Shown: positions 1-8,329 of the stretch, piece after piece
Position numbering within the stretch: position 1 is the first letter of the stretch
How the letters are laid out: each line of letters starts with the position of its first letter
Assembly: GCF_004153685.1 (NCBI RefSeq)
Contig: NZ_SDQD01000002.1
Location: forward strand, 124,001 to 188,000
Source of the DNA: Pollutimonas harenae
GTDB taxonomy: Bacteria; Pseudomonadota; Gammaproteobacteria; Burkholderiales; Burkholderiaceae_B
DNA length: 64,000 bases
Direction: 5' to 3'
The notes under the pieces: model-generated
Database searches by the model: none
Seen by the model: only the letters and a program-made list of their open reading frames with translations
Told to the model about the DNA's origin: nothing
Made by a program: the position numbers and the translations under genes

Positions 1-151
1 CGGGGCGCTCCAGGTCGGCATGATATTCTGGGTGCAGTTCGATCAGGTCGACCGCCATGGTTTCCAGCGGCGTCAGAACCTTGGCAGCTTTATGCTTGTG
101 CCATGCTTCAGTAAAAAACTGTCGAACCTGCTCCCGCGAGGGGTTGAACAT
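1..151 (-). CDS. DUF1841 family protein, N-terminal part (gene runs off the left edge)
   Basis: The first 50 codons of a minus-strand gene are present; the rest lies outside the window. The protein opens MFNPSREQVRQFFTEAW and continues with LTPLE and HPEYH, which I recognise as the start of the DUF1841 family, small soluble proteins of unknown function found in beta- and gammaproteobacteria. The ATG at 151 is preceded by an AGGA box at a normal distance. It is transcribed divergently from icd, with 240 bp between them. Family membership is from memory of the N-terminal pattern; no function can be given. Confidence 0.75.
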   Translation of the reverse strand, partial: MFNPSREQVRQFFTEAWHKHKAAKVLTPLETMAVDLIELHPEYHADLERP

Positions 152-391
152 AAAATATCCTGTGCTGACAATGAGGTGTGGTCGGGGGCACCGATTTTGA
201 TGCGCTTGCCGGTAAAATGACTATTTTACCCGTCGCGGCGCGTGGTTTCAGGCAGACGGATCGCAGGCAATCGTATCAGCATGATCAAATTTAGGCTAAA
301 CTACTCTTATATAAGACTGAGCATATCGCGCTTAGCATTCACTTTTTCATTCGACTGATTTCTACTCCTTACGGAGCAAACTGGAGCATTC

Positions 392-1648
392 ATGTCTTAT
401 CAGCATATTAAGGTCCCTGCTGCGGGCCAAAAAATCACGGTTAATGCCGATTTTTCGCTCAACGTCCCCGACGAGCCCATCCTTCCCTACATCGAAGGTG
501 ATGGCACCGGCGCAGATATTACTCCCGTCATGCTCAAGGTTGTTGATGCGGCAGTAGCCAAGGCCTATGGTGGCAAGCGCAAGATCCACTGGATGGAAGT
601 GTACGCAGGCGAGAAGTCCACCAAAGTCTATGGTCCTGATGTCTGGCTGCCAGAAGAAACCCTGGAAGCGGTCAAGGATTATGTCGTCTCGATCAAGGGC
701 CCTCTTACTACGCCAGTTGGCGGCGGTATCCGTTCGCTTAACGTTGCACTGCGCCAGCAGCTGGACCTGTATGTCTGCCTGCGTCCCATTCAATACTTCA
801 AGGGCGTGCCTTCGCCCGTGAAAGAACCCGAAAAAACCAATATGGTGATCTTCCGCGAAAACTCGGAAGACATCTATGCCGGTGTTGAGTTCGAAGCCGA
901 AAGCGCCAACGCCAAGAAACTGATCGAGTTCCTGCAAAAGGAACTGGGTGTCACCAAAATCCGTTTCCCCGAAACTTCAGGTATTGGCGTCAAGCCCGTA
1001 TCGCGTGAAGGTACCCAGCGCCTGGTACGCAAGGCCATCCAGTACGCCATCGACAATGACAAGTCGTCAGTCACCCTGGTGCACAAAGGCAACATCATGA
1101 AGTTCACCGAAGGTGGCTTCCGTGATTGGGGCTACGAGCTGGCTCAAAAAGAATTCGGCGCTGAACTGATCGACGGCGGCCCATGGTGCAAATTCAAGAA
1201 CCCCAAAACGGGTCGTGAAATCACGGTTAAAGACGTCATTGCCGATGCCTTCCTGCAGCAAATTCTGTTGCGTCCTGCCGAGTACGACGTGATCGCCACG
1301 CTGAACCTGAACGGCGACTACGTGTCCGACGCATTGGCCGCACAAGTGGGTGGTATTGGTATTGCCCCCGGTGCGAACCTGTCTGATTCCGTCGCTATGT
1401 TCGAAGCGACTCACGGCACGGCCCCCAAGTACGCAGGCAAAGACTACGTGAACCCCGGTTCCGAAATCCTGTCCGCCGAAATGATGCTGCGTCACATGGG
1501 CTGGACCGAAGCTGCTGACCTGATCATCTCCAGCATGGAAAAATCCATTCTGTCCAAGAAAGTCACCTACGACTTTGCCCGTCTGATGGAAGGTGCGACT
1601 CAGGTGTCGTGCTCGGGATTTGGTCAGGTCATGATCGACAACATGTAA
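392..1648 (+). CDS. icd: NADP-dependent isocitrate dehydrogenase
   Basis: Oxidises isocitrate to 2-oxoglutarate and CO2 with NADP+ in the TCA cycle, in the cytoplasm as a homodimer. The 418-residue length is typical of the bacterial Icd family. Visible motifs are the substrate loop [11 protein letters not shown] (residues 112-122), whose Ser115 corresponds to the serine phosphorylated by AceK in E. coli, the metal-binding region NLNGDYVSD (305-313), and the cofactor motif [10 protein letters not shown] (341-350). The start follows a TACGGAG box. It is a single-gene unit with its own terminator at 1681-1714. Ser115 leaves AceK control possible, but no aceK gene is in the window. Confidence 0.97.
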   Translation: MSYQHIKVPAAGQKITVNADFSLNVPDEPILPYIEGDGTGADITPVMLKVVDAAVAKAYGGKRKIHWMEVYAGEKSTKVYGPDVWLPEETLEAVKDYVVSIKGPLTTPVGGGIRSLNVALRQQLDLYVCLRPIQYFKGVPSPVKEPEKTNMVIFRENSEDIYAGVEFEAESANAKKLIEFLQKELGVTKIRFPETSGIGVKPVSREGTQRLVRKAIQYAIDNDKSSVTLVHKGNIMKFTEGGFRDWGYELAQKEFGAELIDGGPWCKFKNPKTGREITVKDVIADAFLQQILLRPAEYDVIATLNLNGDYVSDALAAQVGGIGIAPGANLSDSVAMFEATHGTAPKYAGKDYVNPGSEILSAEMMLRHMGWTEAADLIISSMEKSILSKKVTYDFARLMEGATQVSCSGFGQVMIDNM

Positions 1649-1680
1649 GTTAGTCTGTAGCTGTACCTAGTAGTCTACGA

Positions 1681-1714
1681 AACCCGCTTGCTGAAAGGCT
1701 TGCGGGTTTTTTAT
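1681..1714 (+). terminator. Rho-independent terminator of icd
   Basis: AACCCGC (1681-1687) pairs with GCGGGTT (1702-1708) and is followed by a run of T. It lies 33 bp after the icd stop codon. Confidence 0.85.
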
Positions 1715-1753
1715 CGTCTGTAGCAGTCTATGGCTATACACAGAAATACCTCA

Positions 1754-1936
1754 TTAAATGAGGCGCAGCACGGTATCCCCGGTTACCTCGAATACCTTGT
1801 TTGTGAGGTACATGACAGGCCCAGGCCCACCAGTCAGTGCAGGAATATCGCAGTATGGGTATAGCGGTGGTTGATGGTTTGTATCCTGAAAAAGTATTAA
1901 TGTGGTTTGCAATAGATTTTCATCGACATCGGCAAC
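1754..1936 (-). pseudogene. Decayed C-terminal coding remnant (unidentified)
   Basis: The minus strand holds a 60-codon open stretch that ends at TAA 1754-1756 and begins just after a TAG at 1937-1939. It has no ATG near its beginning; the only plausible starts are a TTG at 1912 and an internal ATG. The translation looks like real protein: it contains LYPYCDIPALTGGPGP followed by VMYLTNKVFEV and GDTVLRLI. I read it as the 3' end of a gene whose 5' part has been lost or frameshifted, since an overlapping frame just upstream is also open for about 20 codons. I do not recognise the family. A small intact gene starting at TTG 1912 (52 residues) is the alternative. Confidence 0.4.
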
Positions 1937-2048
1937 CTATTGAAAACAAAAATGCACATGAATAGCCTTTAATAGCATTAAGTGCCCCTTAAATGGGCAT
2001 GACTGGCGAAGAATGGCGTTGCCTGTACACAGCGGACTACGTCAGGTT

Positions 2049-2777
2049 TCAATCGCGCGCTAGATCAAACACCAGCACCTCGGCATGCTCGCCGTTTGCG
2101 AGCGTCAGTTCCGTTTCGCCGTCCAGCAAAGCACCGTCCCCGCCATCAAGCTCATGGCCATTGACAGTCAGCTTGCCGCGGGCCAGATGCACGTAGGCCA
2201 GGCGGGCCGGATCGAGCGACTGGGAAAAGCGTTCACCCGCATCGAATAGCCCTGCATGAATAGACGCATCGGCGTTCATGCTCACCGAACCGTTTTCACC
2301 CGTGCGAGAGGCGACCAGGGTCAAGCGGCCTTGGCGCTGCTCACGGTCAAAGTGCTTTTGCTCGTAGCCGGGTTTAATACCCTTGAACTTGGGCAGAATC
2401 CAGATCTGCAAAAAGTGCGTACTGCGATCTTGCAGGTTGTTGAGCTCGCTATGCGTGACGCCGGTGCCCGCGCTCATGCGCTGCACGTCGCCGGGGCGGA
2501 TGATGCCGCTGTTGGCCGCGCCCGTCTCGCCGTTGCCCATGCTGTCCTTGTGGGCCAGTTCACCGTCAAGCACATAGCTGATGATTTCCATGTCCCGATG
2601 GCCATGAGTACCGAAGCCTTTTCCGGCGGCTACCGTGTCGTCATTGATGACGCGCAGGTTGCCGTGGCCCTGGTGTTTGATGTCGAAGTAGTCCCCGAAC
2701 GAGAAGGTGTGAGCGCTTTGGAGCCAGCCGCCATGGGCGGACCGGCCACGTTCCTGTGATTTGCGTAAGGTGATCAT
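2049..2777 (-). CDS. Pirin family protein (bicupin)
   Basis: A 242-residue cytosolic cupin protein of the pirin/YhhW family. Some members are iron-dependent quercetin 2,3-dioxygenases and others are regulators, so the exact role is open. The metal site is complete: His58 and His60 in GTHGHRDMEI, and His109 and Glu111 in TGVTHSELN, matching the His/His/His/Glu set of pirins. The N-terminal signature RGRSAHGGWLQSAHTFSFGDY is also typical. The gene starts 8 bp after a 37-codon gene (2786-2899), whose end supplies the AAGGTG ribosome site, so the two are co-transcribed. Length is normal for the family. Confidence 0.9.
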   Translation of the reverse strand: MITLRKSQERGRSAHGGWLQSAHTFSFGDYFDIKHQGHGNLRVINDDTVAAGKGFGTHGHRDMEIISYVLDGELAHKDSMGNGETGAANSGIIRPGDVQRMSAGTGVTHSELNNLQDRSTHFLQIWILPKFKGIKPGYEQKHFDREQRQGRLTLVASRTGENGSVSMNADASIHAGLFDAGERFSQSLDPARLAYVHLARGKLTVNGHELDGGDGALLDGETELTLANGEHAEVLVFDLARD

Positions 2778-2785
2778 GCGGCACC

Positions 2786-2899
2786 TTACGCTTCGATATG
2801 ACGATAGAGCCAGCCGCTGTTAACGGCGTCAGCCAATTCAGCCTGGACTTGGGCCCGGGTTACGGGCGCATCGCTGGCGGAAATTTGAGTGCGTGTCAT
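2786..2899 (-). CDS. 37-residue protein upstream of pirin (DUF4148-like segment)
   Basis: A short gene starts at ATG 2899 with a good ribosome site (AAAGGAT, 7 bp upstream) and stops 8 bp before the pirin gene. The product is hydrophilic, has no signal peptide, and contains the stretch VTRAQVQAELADAVNSG. That pattern resembles the TRAQV-x-ELxxAxxxG core of DUF4148 proteins, which are common small secreted proteins in Burkholderiales, but those normally carry a signal peptide. An upstream in-frame start would extend it, without a ribosome site. It could be a translated leader that couples pirin expression, or a trimmed DUF4148 relative. Confidence 0.5.
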   Translation of the reverse strand: MTRTQISASDAPVTRAQVQAELADAVNSGWLYRHIEA

Positions 2900-3321
2900 G
2901 GTGTATATCCTTTGGTTCAATAAGTTAGTTGGGTCACCTGGCGGAAAGATTTTGGTGGCTTCGGCGAGTGGCTTGACGTTTGATCCCGTCAATGTAGTAA
3001 CTTTAAAACTTCTTGCTTTATGAATAAATAGTTAAAATGCATACATACTATTCTTATTAATGGAATAATCAGAAAATACAAACCAAGAACGCTGCTGTAG
3101 ACCACTTGATGTCTATGTGGATTGACGAACCAGCCGGCTTAGTTCAGGTGCTCGGGCACGACAGTGTAAGAATCGAATTCTCCCAGGGATTGGGGCACGA
3201 TCCTATGTGCGGCCTGCATAATGGCCCGCAAAGCATTAATGCGGGATGACGGAAATAGGGTTATTGGGATGTATCGGGCGGTGCCGGCCTACACTGCCAG
3301 GATATGAAATAAGGAACACAA
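2900..3321. other. Gap between the pirin operon and the methyltransferase gene
   Basis: Divergent 422-bp region. The part near 3000-3070 is AT-rich and probably holds the promoter of the pirin operon. A 26-codon minus-strand frame (3139-3219, starting at ATG 3219) has protein-like composition, but no clear ribosome site, and its frame stays open upstream, so I do not call it a gene. Nothing else is recognisable. Confidence 0.5.
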
Positions 3322-3897
3322 GTGTCTGCAGATTTGAATCAAAAATATGGATTGAACCCGGCCCATAGCGAAGTGGTTGCGGCCTGCCAGGTCGTCGAGC
3401 CCGGCGATGCCCTGGATATGGGGTGCTCCAACGGGCGCAATGCACTATACCTTGGCCAACGTGGTTTTGTGGTTACCGCGGTTGACGTCAACCCGGCTGC
3501 ACTCGGGCAGCTGCAGTCCATTGTCAGCCAGGAGGGTATCGATACCATCACGCCCAGCGTGTATGACCTCAGTAACGCAAGTCTGGACGCAGACTACGAT
3601 TTCATTTCCTGCACGGTAACACTGATGTTCATCGATCCATCCAGGGTCGATGCAGTGCTGACCGACATGCAGCGGCGTACTCGGGCCGGGGGGTATAACC
3701 TGATCGTGTGCGCCATGGATACTCCAGACTATCCCTGCCCCATGAATTTCCCGTTTACCTTTGAACCGGGGCAACTGAGTGCCGCTTACACGGGCTGGGA
3801 GCTGGTTAAATACAACGAAGACGTGGGCACCATGCACAATGGTGCCCGGCTGCAATTTGCGACCATGCTCGCGCGCAAGCCGGCCTCGTCAACTTAA
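3322..3897 (+). CDS. TehB-like SAM-dependent methyltransferase
   Basis: A 191-residue class I methyltransferase of the TehB/tellurite-resistance type. The SAM-binding motif I is ALDMGCSNGRNALYLGQRG (residues about 30-48), followed by the acidic end of beta-2 (VTAVDVNP), and motif IV lies near DFISCTVTLMFID. The start codon is GTG at 3322, preceded by AAGGAACAC. TehB homologues methylate tellurite or other soft nucleophiles with S-adenosylmethionine, but many annotated members have unknown substrates, so the reaction here is not assigned. The protein stands alone, without a tehA gene beside it. Confidence 0.85.
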   Translation: MSADLNQKYGLNPAHSEVVAACQVVEPGDALDMGCSNGRNALYLGQRGFVVTAVDVNPAALGQLQSIVSQEGIDTITPSVYDLSNASLDADYDFISCTVTLMFIDPSRVDAVLTDMQRRTRAGGYNLIVCAMDTPDYPCPMNFPFTFEPGQLSAAYTGWELVKYNEDVGTMHNGARLQFATMLARKPASST

Positions 3898-3942
3898 CCC
3901 GCTCATCGAAGTGGCCGGCATATGCGGGCCCTTAACACCTCG

Positions 3943-6282
3943 CTAGAGATCCAGCACCAGTTTCTGGCCTTTTGCCCGCGAGCAACAGGTCATCAAACGG
4001 GTGTTTTCCCGTCGCTCGGAAGTAGTGAGCACACTGTCGCGATGGTCTATATCGCCGTCCAATGCGGCGACTTCGCAGGCGCCGCATAGTCCTTCCTCGC
4101 AGTCGCTTTGCACGTCGATGTTGTTGGCGCGCAGTACATCCAGCAAAGTCTGGTCGTTTGCTACGGTTAGCGTCAGGCCGGAATTCTTCAGTTCTACGTC
4201 AAAGGCGTGTTCCTTGTCGGGATCCAGAATGGTCACGCTGTTGACGAAGTGTTCGATATGCAGACATGTGTCAGGCAGACCCCGGCGGGCCACAGCGGCT
4301 TCCAGGGCCTCGAGCATGCGGTTTGGCCCGCAAGCATAGACTTCGGTGTCGTCCTTCAGGCCGGCAAGCAAATGATCGAAATCATTGCGCTTGCCTTCGT
4401 CGCTGATATGCAGATGCAAGCGCGCGCCATGGGTTTGCTGTAACGCGTGTGCAAAAGGCAGGGTGCACCGGGACCGGCAGCTGAAATGTATTTCATAGTC
4501 AAGATTCAGGGCTCGGGCGCGTTGTGCCATTGCCATGATGGGGGTGATGCCAATGCCACCCGCCACAAATAACAGACGTCCGGCAGGTGTCTCGTTCAGG
4601 CGGAAATGATTGCGCGGGCCGCGGACTCGCAGTTCGGCGCCGGACCTGGCATGCTGGTGGATCCAGGACGAACCTCCACGACTTTCCGGGTCGTTCAGCA
4701 CCGCTACTTCCCAGGCCTTGTGGTCGTTTAGATCGCTGCATAGCGAGTATTGTCGCGAGAGCCCCGTATTGCCGCATTCAATATCCAGATGTGCCCCTGG
4801 CGTCCATTGGGGCAATGATGTGCCGGTTGGCGATACCAGGCGCAGCAGCAGAATGTTGTCGGCAACTTGTTGTGCCGAGGCAATTTTCAGGTCGCGCACG
4901 ACGTGCTTGGCCAGCGGAGCGCCCAGGCGCACTTCTTGGGTGGCATGCAATACATCAGCGTCGTGACGTTCGGGGTTCTGGGCAGGATCCCATTCCACGA
5001 CCAGGCCACGTGGACCACGGAAAGCCAGATTATGGACGTACTGGTAGGTTTGGTCGGCCAGGCGCATATGAGGCAGGCGGCGCGAAAGTTCGCCAATGAT
5101 GATTTGCATTTCCATGCGACCGATGTTCTTGCCCAGGCATTGGTGCGCACCAAAGCCGAAGGTAAGATGCTCAACGGTATTGTCGCGGCGTATATCGAAA
5201 AAGTCAGGGTCGCCAAACTGGCGGGGGTCGTGGTTGGCCGACGATACAACCAGAAGCAGGCGTGCGCCGGAAGGGATGGCTACGCCTTCAATTTCAACAT
5301 CGCGCGTAGCTCGGCGGCGCCAGGATCCTATGGACCCGTTATGTCGCAGGCACTCTTCCACTGCAGGCGAAATCAGCAGTGGATTCTTGCAAATGTCGGC
5401 CCAGCTTTCCGGGTGTTCAAGCAGTAGCTTGATGGCATTGGCGGACGCAAAAGAGGTGGATTCATGGGCGGCCACGATAATGGCCATCATCATGGAGTGC
5501 AGATAAGAGTCAGTCACGACCTCGGGAAAATCTTTCTGTTGGCGTATGGAGTAACGCATCCAGCCAGGGCCGTCCGGCGTGCGTTTCATTTTCTCGAGGA
5601 CCTCACCCGAAAACTGCCAGAACTGCCCCACGGTGTGGGCGACGTTGGCCCGTTCTTCGGGAGTGGGTCTGCCAAACGCGTTGATAGTGTGAGCAATGGA
5701 AAACCGATGCATTGTTTCGCGATCAGAATCGTCTTCAATACCCAGGAATTCCAGCGCGACAGAAAACGGTACATCCCAAAGCAACTTTTGCATCAGGTCT
5801 ACGCGGCCATCGTCGATGAAGCCATCAATGGCTGTGGTAACGAGCCGGCGCACCGTGGGTTCGTGCTTGCGCAGGTGTTCTGGCGTAAAGGGTTCCATCA
5901 GGGCACGTCGGCGTGCCATGTGGGCAGGCTCGTCTTCGTTGACCAGCGTGCGATTCATGGCGTAGCCATATTCTTTAAGAATGGCGGCGGCTTCAGGCGA
6001 AGGTTCGCCGACAGGCTCCAGTACGTTGGAGGGACTGAACGTAATTGGATCGCGAAAAATATCTTTGATGGCCTGGTAGCGCGTGACGACCCAGTAATCC
6101 AGCTTGGGACTGTAGAACACCGGTTTTTGTTCGCGCGCCCAGCGCACAAACTCTGACGGGTTTTCCATGTAGGCATCCTGGAAGGGGTCGAACTGCGCCG
6201 CCTGCTGATGGATGGGGCAAGTGCCGGCGGGACGCCCGGCGTGCTGGGTTGCAGGGCAAGTTGCGGGTTGTGGCGTAGTCAT
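3943..6282 (-). CDS. Self-sufficient cytochrome P450 fused to FMN/2Fe-2S reductase (CYP116B type)
   Basis: A 779-residue three-part monooxygenase that takes electrons from NAD(P)H through FMN and a plant-type 2Fe-2S cluster to its own heme. The P450 domain (about 1-430) has the I-helix AAHESTS (271-277), ExxR (310-313) and the heme loop FGFGAHQCLGKN with Cys382. The reductase has the FMN motif RQYSL (511-515) and nucleotide motif GGIGITP (575-581). The C-terminal ferredoxin has Cys728, 733, 736 and 766. This layout is the class VII P450RhF/CYP116B pattern. ATG 6282 was chosen because GGAGGA precedes it. The substrate is unknown. The gene is divergent from an IclR regulator and shares GCGTAA sites with it. 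Confidence 0.93.
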   Translation of the reverse strand: MTTPQPATCPATQHAGRPAGTCPIHQQAAQFDPFQDAYMENPSEFVRWAREQKPVFYSPKLDYWVVTRYQAIKDIFRDPITFSPSNVLEPVGEPSPEAAAILKEYGYAMNRTLVNEDEPAHMARRRALMEPFTPEHLRKHEPTVRRLVTTAIDGFIDDGRVDLMQKLLWDVPFSVALEFLGIEDDSDRETMHRFSIAHTINAFGRPTPEERANVAHTVGQFWQFSGEVLEKMKRTPDGPGWMRYSIRQQKDFPEVVTDSYLHSMMMAIIVAAHESTSFASANAIKLLLEHPESWADICKNPLLISPAVEECLRHNGSIGSWRRRATRDVEIEGVAIPSGARLLLVVSSANHDPRQFGDPDFFDIRRDNTVEHLTFGFGAHQCLGKNIGRMEMQIIIGELSRRLPHMRLADQTYQYVHNLAFRGPRGLVVEWDPAQNPERHDADVLHATQEVRLGAPLAKHVVRDLKIASAQQVADNILLLRLVSPTGTSLPQWTPGAHLDIECGNTGLSRQYSLCSDLNDHKAWEVAVLNDPESRGGSSWIHQHARSGAELRVRGPRNHFRLNETPAGRLLFVAGGIGITPIMAMAQRARALNLDYEIHFSCRSRCTLPFAHALQQTHGARLHLHISDEGKRNDFDHLLAGLKDDTEVYACGPNRMLEALEAAVARRGLPDTCLHIEHFVNSVTILDPDKEHAFDVELKNSGLTLTVANDQTLLDVLRANNIDVQSDCEEGLCGACEVAALDGDIDHRDSVLTTSERRENTRLMTCCSRAKGQKLVLDL

Positions 6283-6341
6283 GTGTTGTCCTCCGGGATG
6301 GGGCCTGTTGATGAAACAGGGCATCTTTTCCTTTCTATAAT

Positions 6342-6370
6342 TTGCGTAATGCTAGCACGCATTGCGTAAT
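6342..6370. promoter_or_regulatory. Candidate IclR operator between the P450 and regulator genes
   Basis: The 9-mer TTGCGTAAT occurs twice, at 6342-6350 and 6362-6370, exactly 20 bp apart, about two helical turns. An inverted repeat AATGC-N6-GCATT (6348-6363) links the copies. The pair sits in the divergent promoter region. The same GCGTAA core, in the opposite direction, recurs upstream of the Bug gene at 7288-7338. Binding by the adjacent IclR protein is inferred from position only. Confidence 0.5.
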
Positions 6371-6426
6371 TTTTTAAAGATGAAAGATTCTACTGTCCAT
6401 CTATATACTTACTACTTTTTACTGCT

Positions 6427-7251
6427 ATGGTCACGATGAAAACAGCTAAGGACGAAATATCAGGCAATACGCGCGGACGTCGCCAGCGCGTGCAGGCGGT
6501 GACTACCGGGGCTGCCGTCCTTAAAGGCCTGGCTAGTCTTGGGGGGCGGGCCAGCCTGACGGCGCTGGCCAAGCAGATATCCGAAAATCCCGCCAAAGTG
6601 CATCGCTATCTGATCAGCATGATGGAAGAAGGCTTGGTCGCCCAGGATCCGATTTCACTGCAGTACTACCTGGGGGCGGGCGCCATTCAAATCGGCCTGG
6701 CGGCCATGAGGCTGGCTGAGCCGCTACGTGTGGCCGAGCCCGCTCTGGTCCGCTTGCGTGAGTCACTTGAAATGACCTGCTTTATCGCCGTGATGGCCAA
6801 TAAGGGGCCAACCATCGTACGCTTTGAAGAACCCAGTCTGCCTGTGACTTTGAATGTTCGTGTTGGGTCGGTCCTGCCTTTATTGCGCTCTGCCACCGGC
6901 CGAGTATTTTTGGGGTTTTCCGACGATACCCTGGTCGAAAAGCTGGCTGGACAGGAGCTTGCCGAGATGGCGGGGTCTCATGCGCGCCTGAGCAGGGCGG
7001 CTGACCCCATTGCCGCTATCAAGAAAGAAGTGCGTGTCGCAGGAATGTCGATTGTGCGTGGCACTAATTTACAGGGGATCAGTGCCATCAGTGTGCCCAT
7101 ACATGACTTCTCTGGCCGTGTGGTTGCCGCGCTGACCGTGCTGGGCTCCACCGGTTCATTTGATGTTTCGGCCAAAGGCCGGGTTGCACTGACCTTGAAG
7201 CATGAAGGCCTGGAAATCAGCACCGCGCTAGGATATACAGGGCAGGCATAA
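6427..7251 (+). CDS. IclR family transcriptional regulator
   Basis: A 274-residue DNA-binding regulator. The N-terminal winged helix-turn-helix covers about residues 25-82 (VLKGLASLGG, then SLTALAKQISENPAKVHRYL), and the C-terminal effector domain shows the IclR pattern around SLEMTCFIAVMANKGPTIVRF and the late GISAISVPIHDFSGRVVAAL. IclR proteins usually sense small carboxylates or aromatics and control neighbouring catabolic genes. It is divergent from the P450 gene and 100 bp upstream of a Bug receptor. Repeated GCGTAA sites lie at both promoters, so all three genes are likely one regulon. An in-frame ATG at 6436 is an alternative start. Confidence 0.92.
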   Translation: MVTMKTAKDEISGNTRGRRQRVQAVTTGAAVLKGLASLGGRASLTALAKQISENPAKVHRYLISMMEEGLVAQDPISLQYYLGAGAIQIGLAAMRLAEPLRVAEPALVRLRESLEMTCFIAVMANKGPTIVRFEEPSLPVTLNVRVGSVLPLLRSATGRVFLGFSDDTLVEKLAGQELAEMAGSHARLSRAADPIAAIKKEVRVAGMSIVRGTNLQGISAISVPIHDFSGRVVAALTVLGSTGSFDVSAKGRVALTLKHEGLEISTALGYTGQA

Positions 7252-7287
7252 ACCTTATGAAATGTAGGGTTTTTTTGTATTCCTAAC

Positions 7288-7338
7288 GTTTACGCAGCGC
7301 GTATATAGTTTACGCGTACACACTCAGGTACGCGTAAT
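7288..7338. promoter_or_regulatory. Candidate operator/promoter region of the Bug receptor gene
   Basis: GTTTACGC occurs at 7288-7295 and 7308-7315 (20 bp apart). The palindrome TACGCGTA occurs at 7311-7318 and again at 7329-7336. The core is the reverse complement of GCGTAA found at 6342-6370. The array ends 13 bp before the Bug start codon, so a bound protein would block transcription or translation start. Confidence 0.5.
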
Positions 7339-7351
7339 CCCGGAGAATAAT

Positions 7352-8329
7352 ATGTCTGTTTTGAAGAAGATGGTGGCAGTAGCGCTGGTATCACTGCCTA
7401 TGGTCATGGGGGCCACGGCTGCTAATGCGGAGTATCCCGAAAAGGCCATACGCTGGCTAGTGCCTTATCCTGCGGGAGGTGGATCCGACTTTCTCGCTCG
7501 CAGCATAGGTGATGCGCTGGCCAAGCAGGTTGGTCAGTCAGTGGTTATCGAGAACAAGCCTGGCGGCAACACTTCTATTGCTGCCAATGATGTTACCCGC
7601 GCCGAGCCCGATGGCTATACCGTACTGTCGGCCGATAATGGCACACTGGTGTTCAATCCCGCCTTGTACAAGGATCTTAGTTACGATCCAAACAAAGAAC
7701 TGGCTCCGGTTACGCTGCTGGGCAGCTTTCCCATGATTCTCGTGGTCAATCCTGACTCTGGACTCAATAGCGTCAAAGATGTCATTGCACGCGCGCGCGA
7801 CCAAAAAAATGGCATGAACTACGCTTCGGCAGGCGCCGGCAGCCCCCATCACCTGGCCATGGAGCTGTTCAAAGCCGAGCTGGACCTGAATATGGTGCAC
7901 GTGCCTTACAAGGGCGCCTCACCCTCCCTGACTGACGTGGCTGGTGGTCAAGTGCCCATCATGATGGTCGATCTTGCTGCTGGAGCCGGCTTCATCAAAG
8001 GGGGCAAGGTCAAGCCTCTGGCTGTGGCCAATCCCGAACGCCTGGCCCAGTTGCCCGACGTGCCAACCTTTGCCGAATTGGGTTATCCCGGCATAGTTGC
8101 GGCCGCACAAGTTGGCTTGGTGACGACAGCCGGTACTCCCAAGGAAACCATAGCCGCTCTTAACAAAGATGTTGTGGCTGCCCTGAACCAGCCTGAGGTC
8201 CATCAGCGCCTGGTCGACTTTGGTATCCAGCCCGTGGGCAATACCCCAGAGGAGTATGCCGCACTGTTAAAAAGCGAGACTGAGCGCTGGCATAAATTGA
8301 TCAAGGAACTGGGTATCAGGCTGGACTAG
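7352..8329 (+). CDS. Bug family (TctC-like) periplasmic solute-binding protein
   Basis: A 325-residue periplasmic receptor of the Bordetella uptake gene family, which bind carboxylates, amides or other small acids. The first 26 residues are a signal peptide (cleavage after ANA), and the mature part opens [20 protein letters not shown], the family signature. It continues with VIENKPGGN and the PYKG ligand loop. GGAG at 7341 is the ribosome site. No TctA/TctB membrane subunits are nearby; orphan Bug receptors are common in Alcaligenaceae. The link to the IclR and P450 genes by shared operator-like repeats suggests it binds the P450 substrate or a related acid. Its end overlaps the convergent selU gene by 4 bp. 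Confidence 0.93.
   Translation: MSVLKKMVAVALVSLPMVMGATAANAEYPEKAIRWLVPYPAGGGSDFLARSIGDALAKQVGQSVVIENKPGGNTSIAANDVTRAEPDGYTVLSADNGTLVFNPALYKDLSYDPNKELAPVTLLGSFPMILVVNPDSGLNSVKDVIARARDQKNGMNYASAGAGSPHHLAMELFKAELDLNMVHVPYKGASPSLTDVAGGQVPIMMVDLAAGAGFIKGGKVKPLAVANPERLAQLPDVPTFAELGYPGIVAAAQVGLVTTAGTPKETIAALNKDVVAALNQPEVHQRLVDFGIQPVGNTPEEYAALLKSETERWHKLIKELGIRLD

Larger units (their letters stand above)
1649..2048. other. Gap between icd and the pirin gene
   Basis: This 400-bp stretch holds the icd terminator and the minus-strand coding remnant at 1754-1936. The rest (1937-2048) is AT-richer and I see no gene or convincing regulatory site in it. Confidence 0.6.

Noticed and set aside
392-937. A long open frame on the minus strand inside icd
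   Set aside because: It lies opposite a fully conserved enzyme gene, has no ribosome site and resembles no family; it is a by-product of icd codon use. The same applies to many long opposite-strand frames inside pnp, nuoD, the ABC genes and ilvC.
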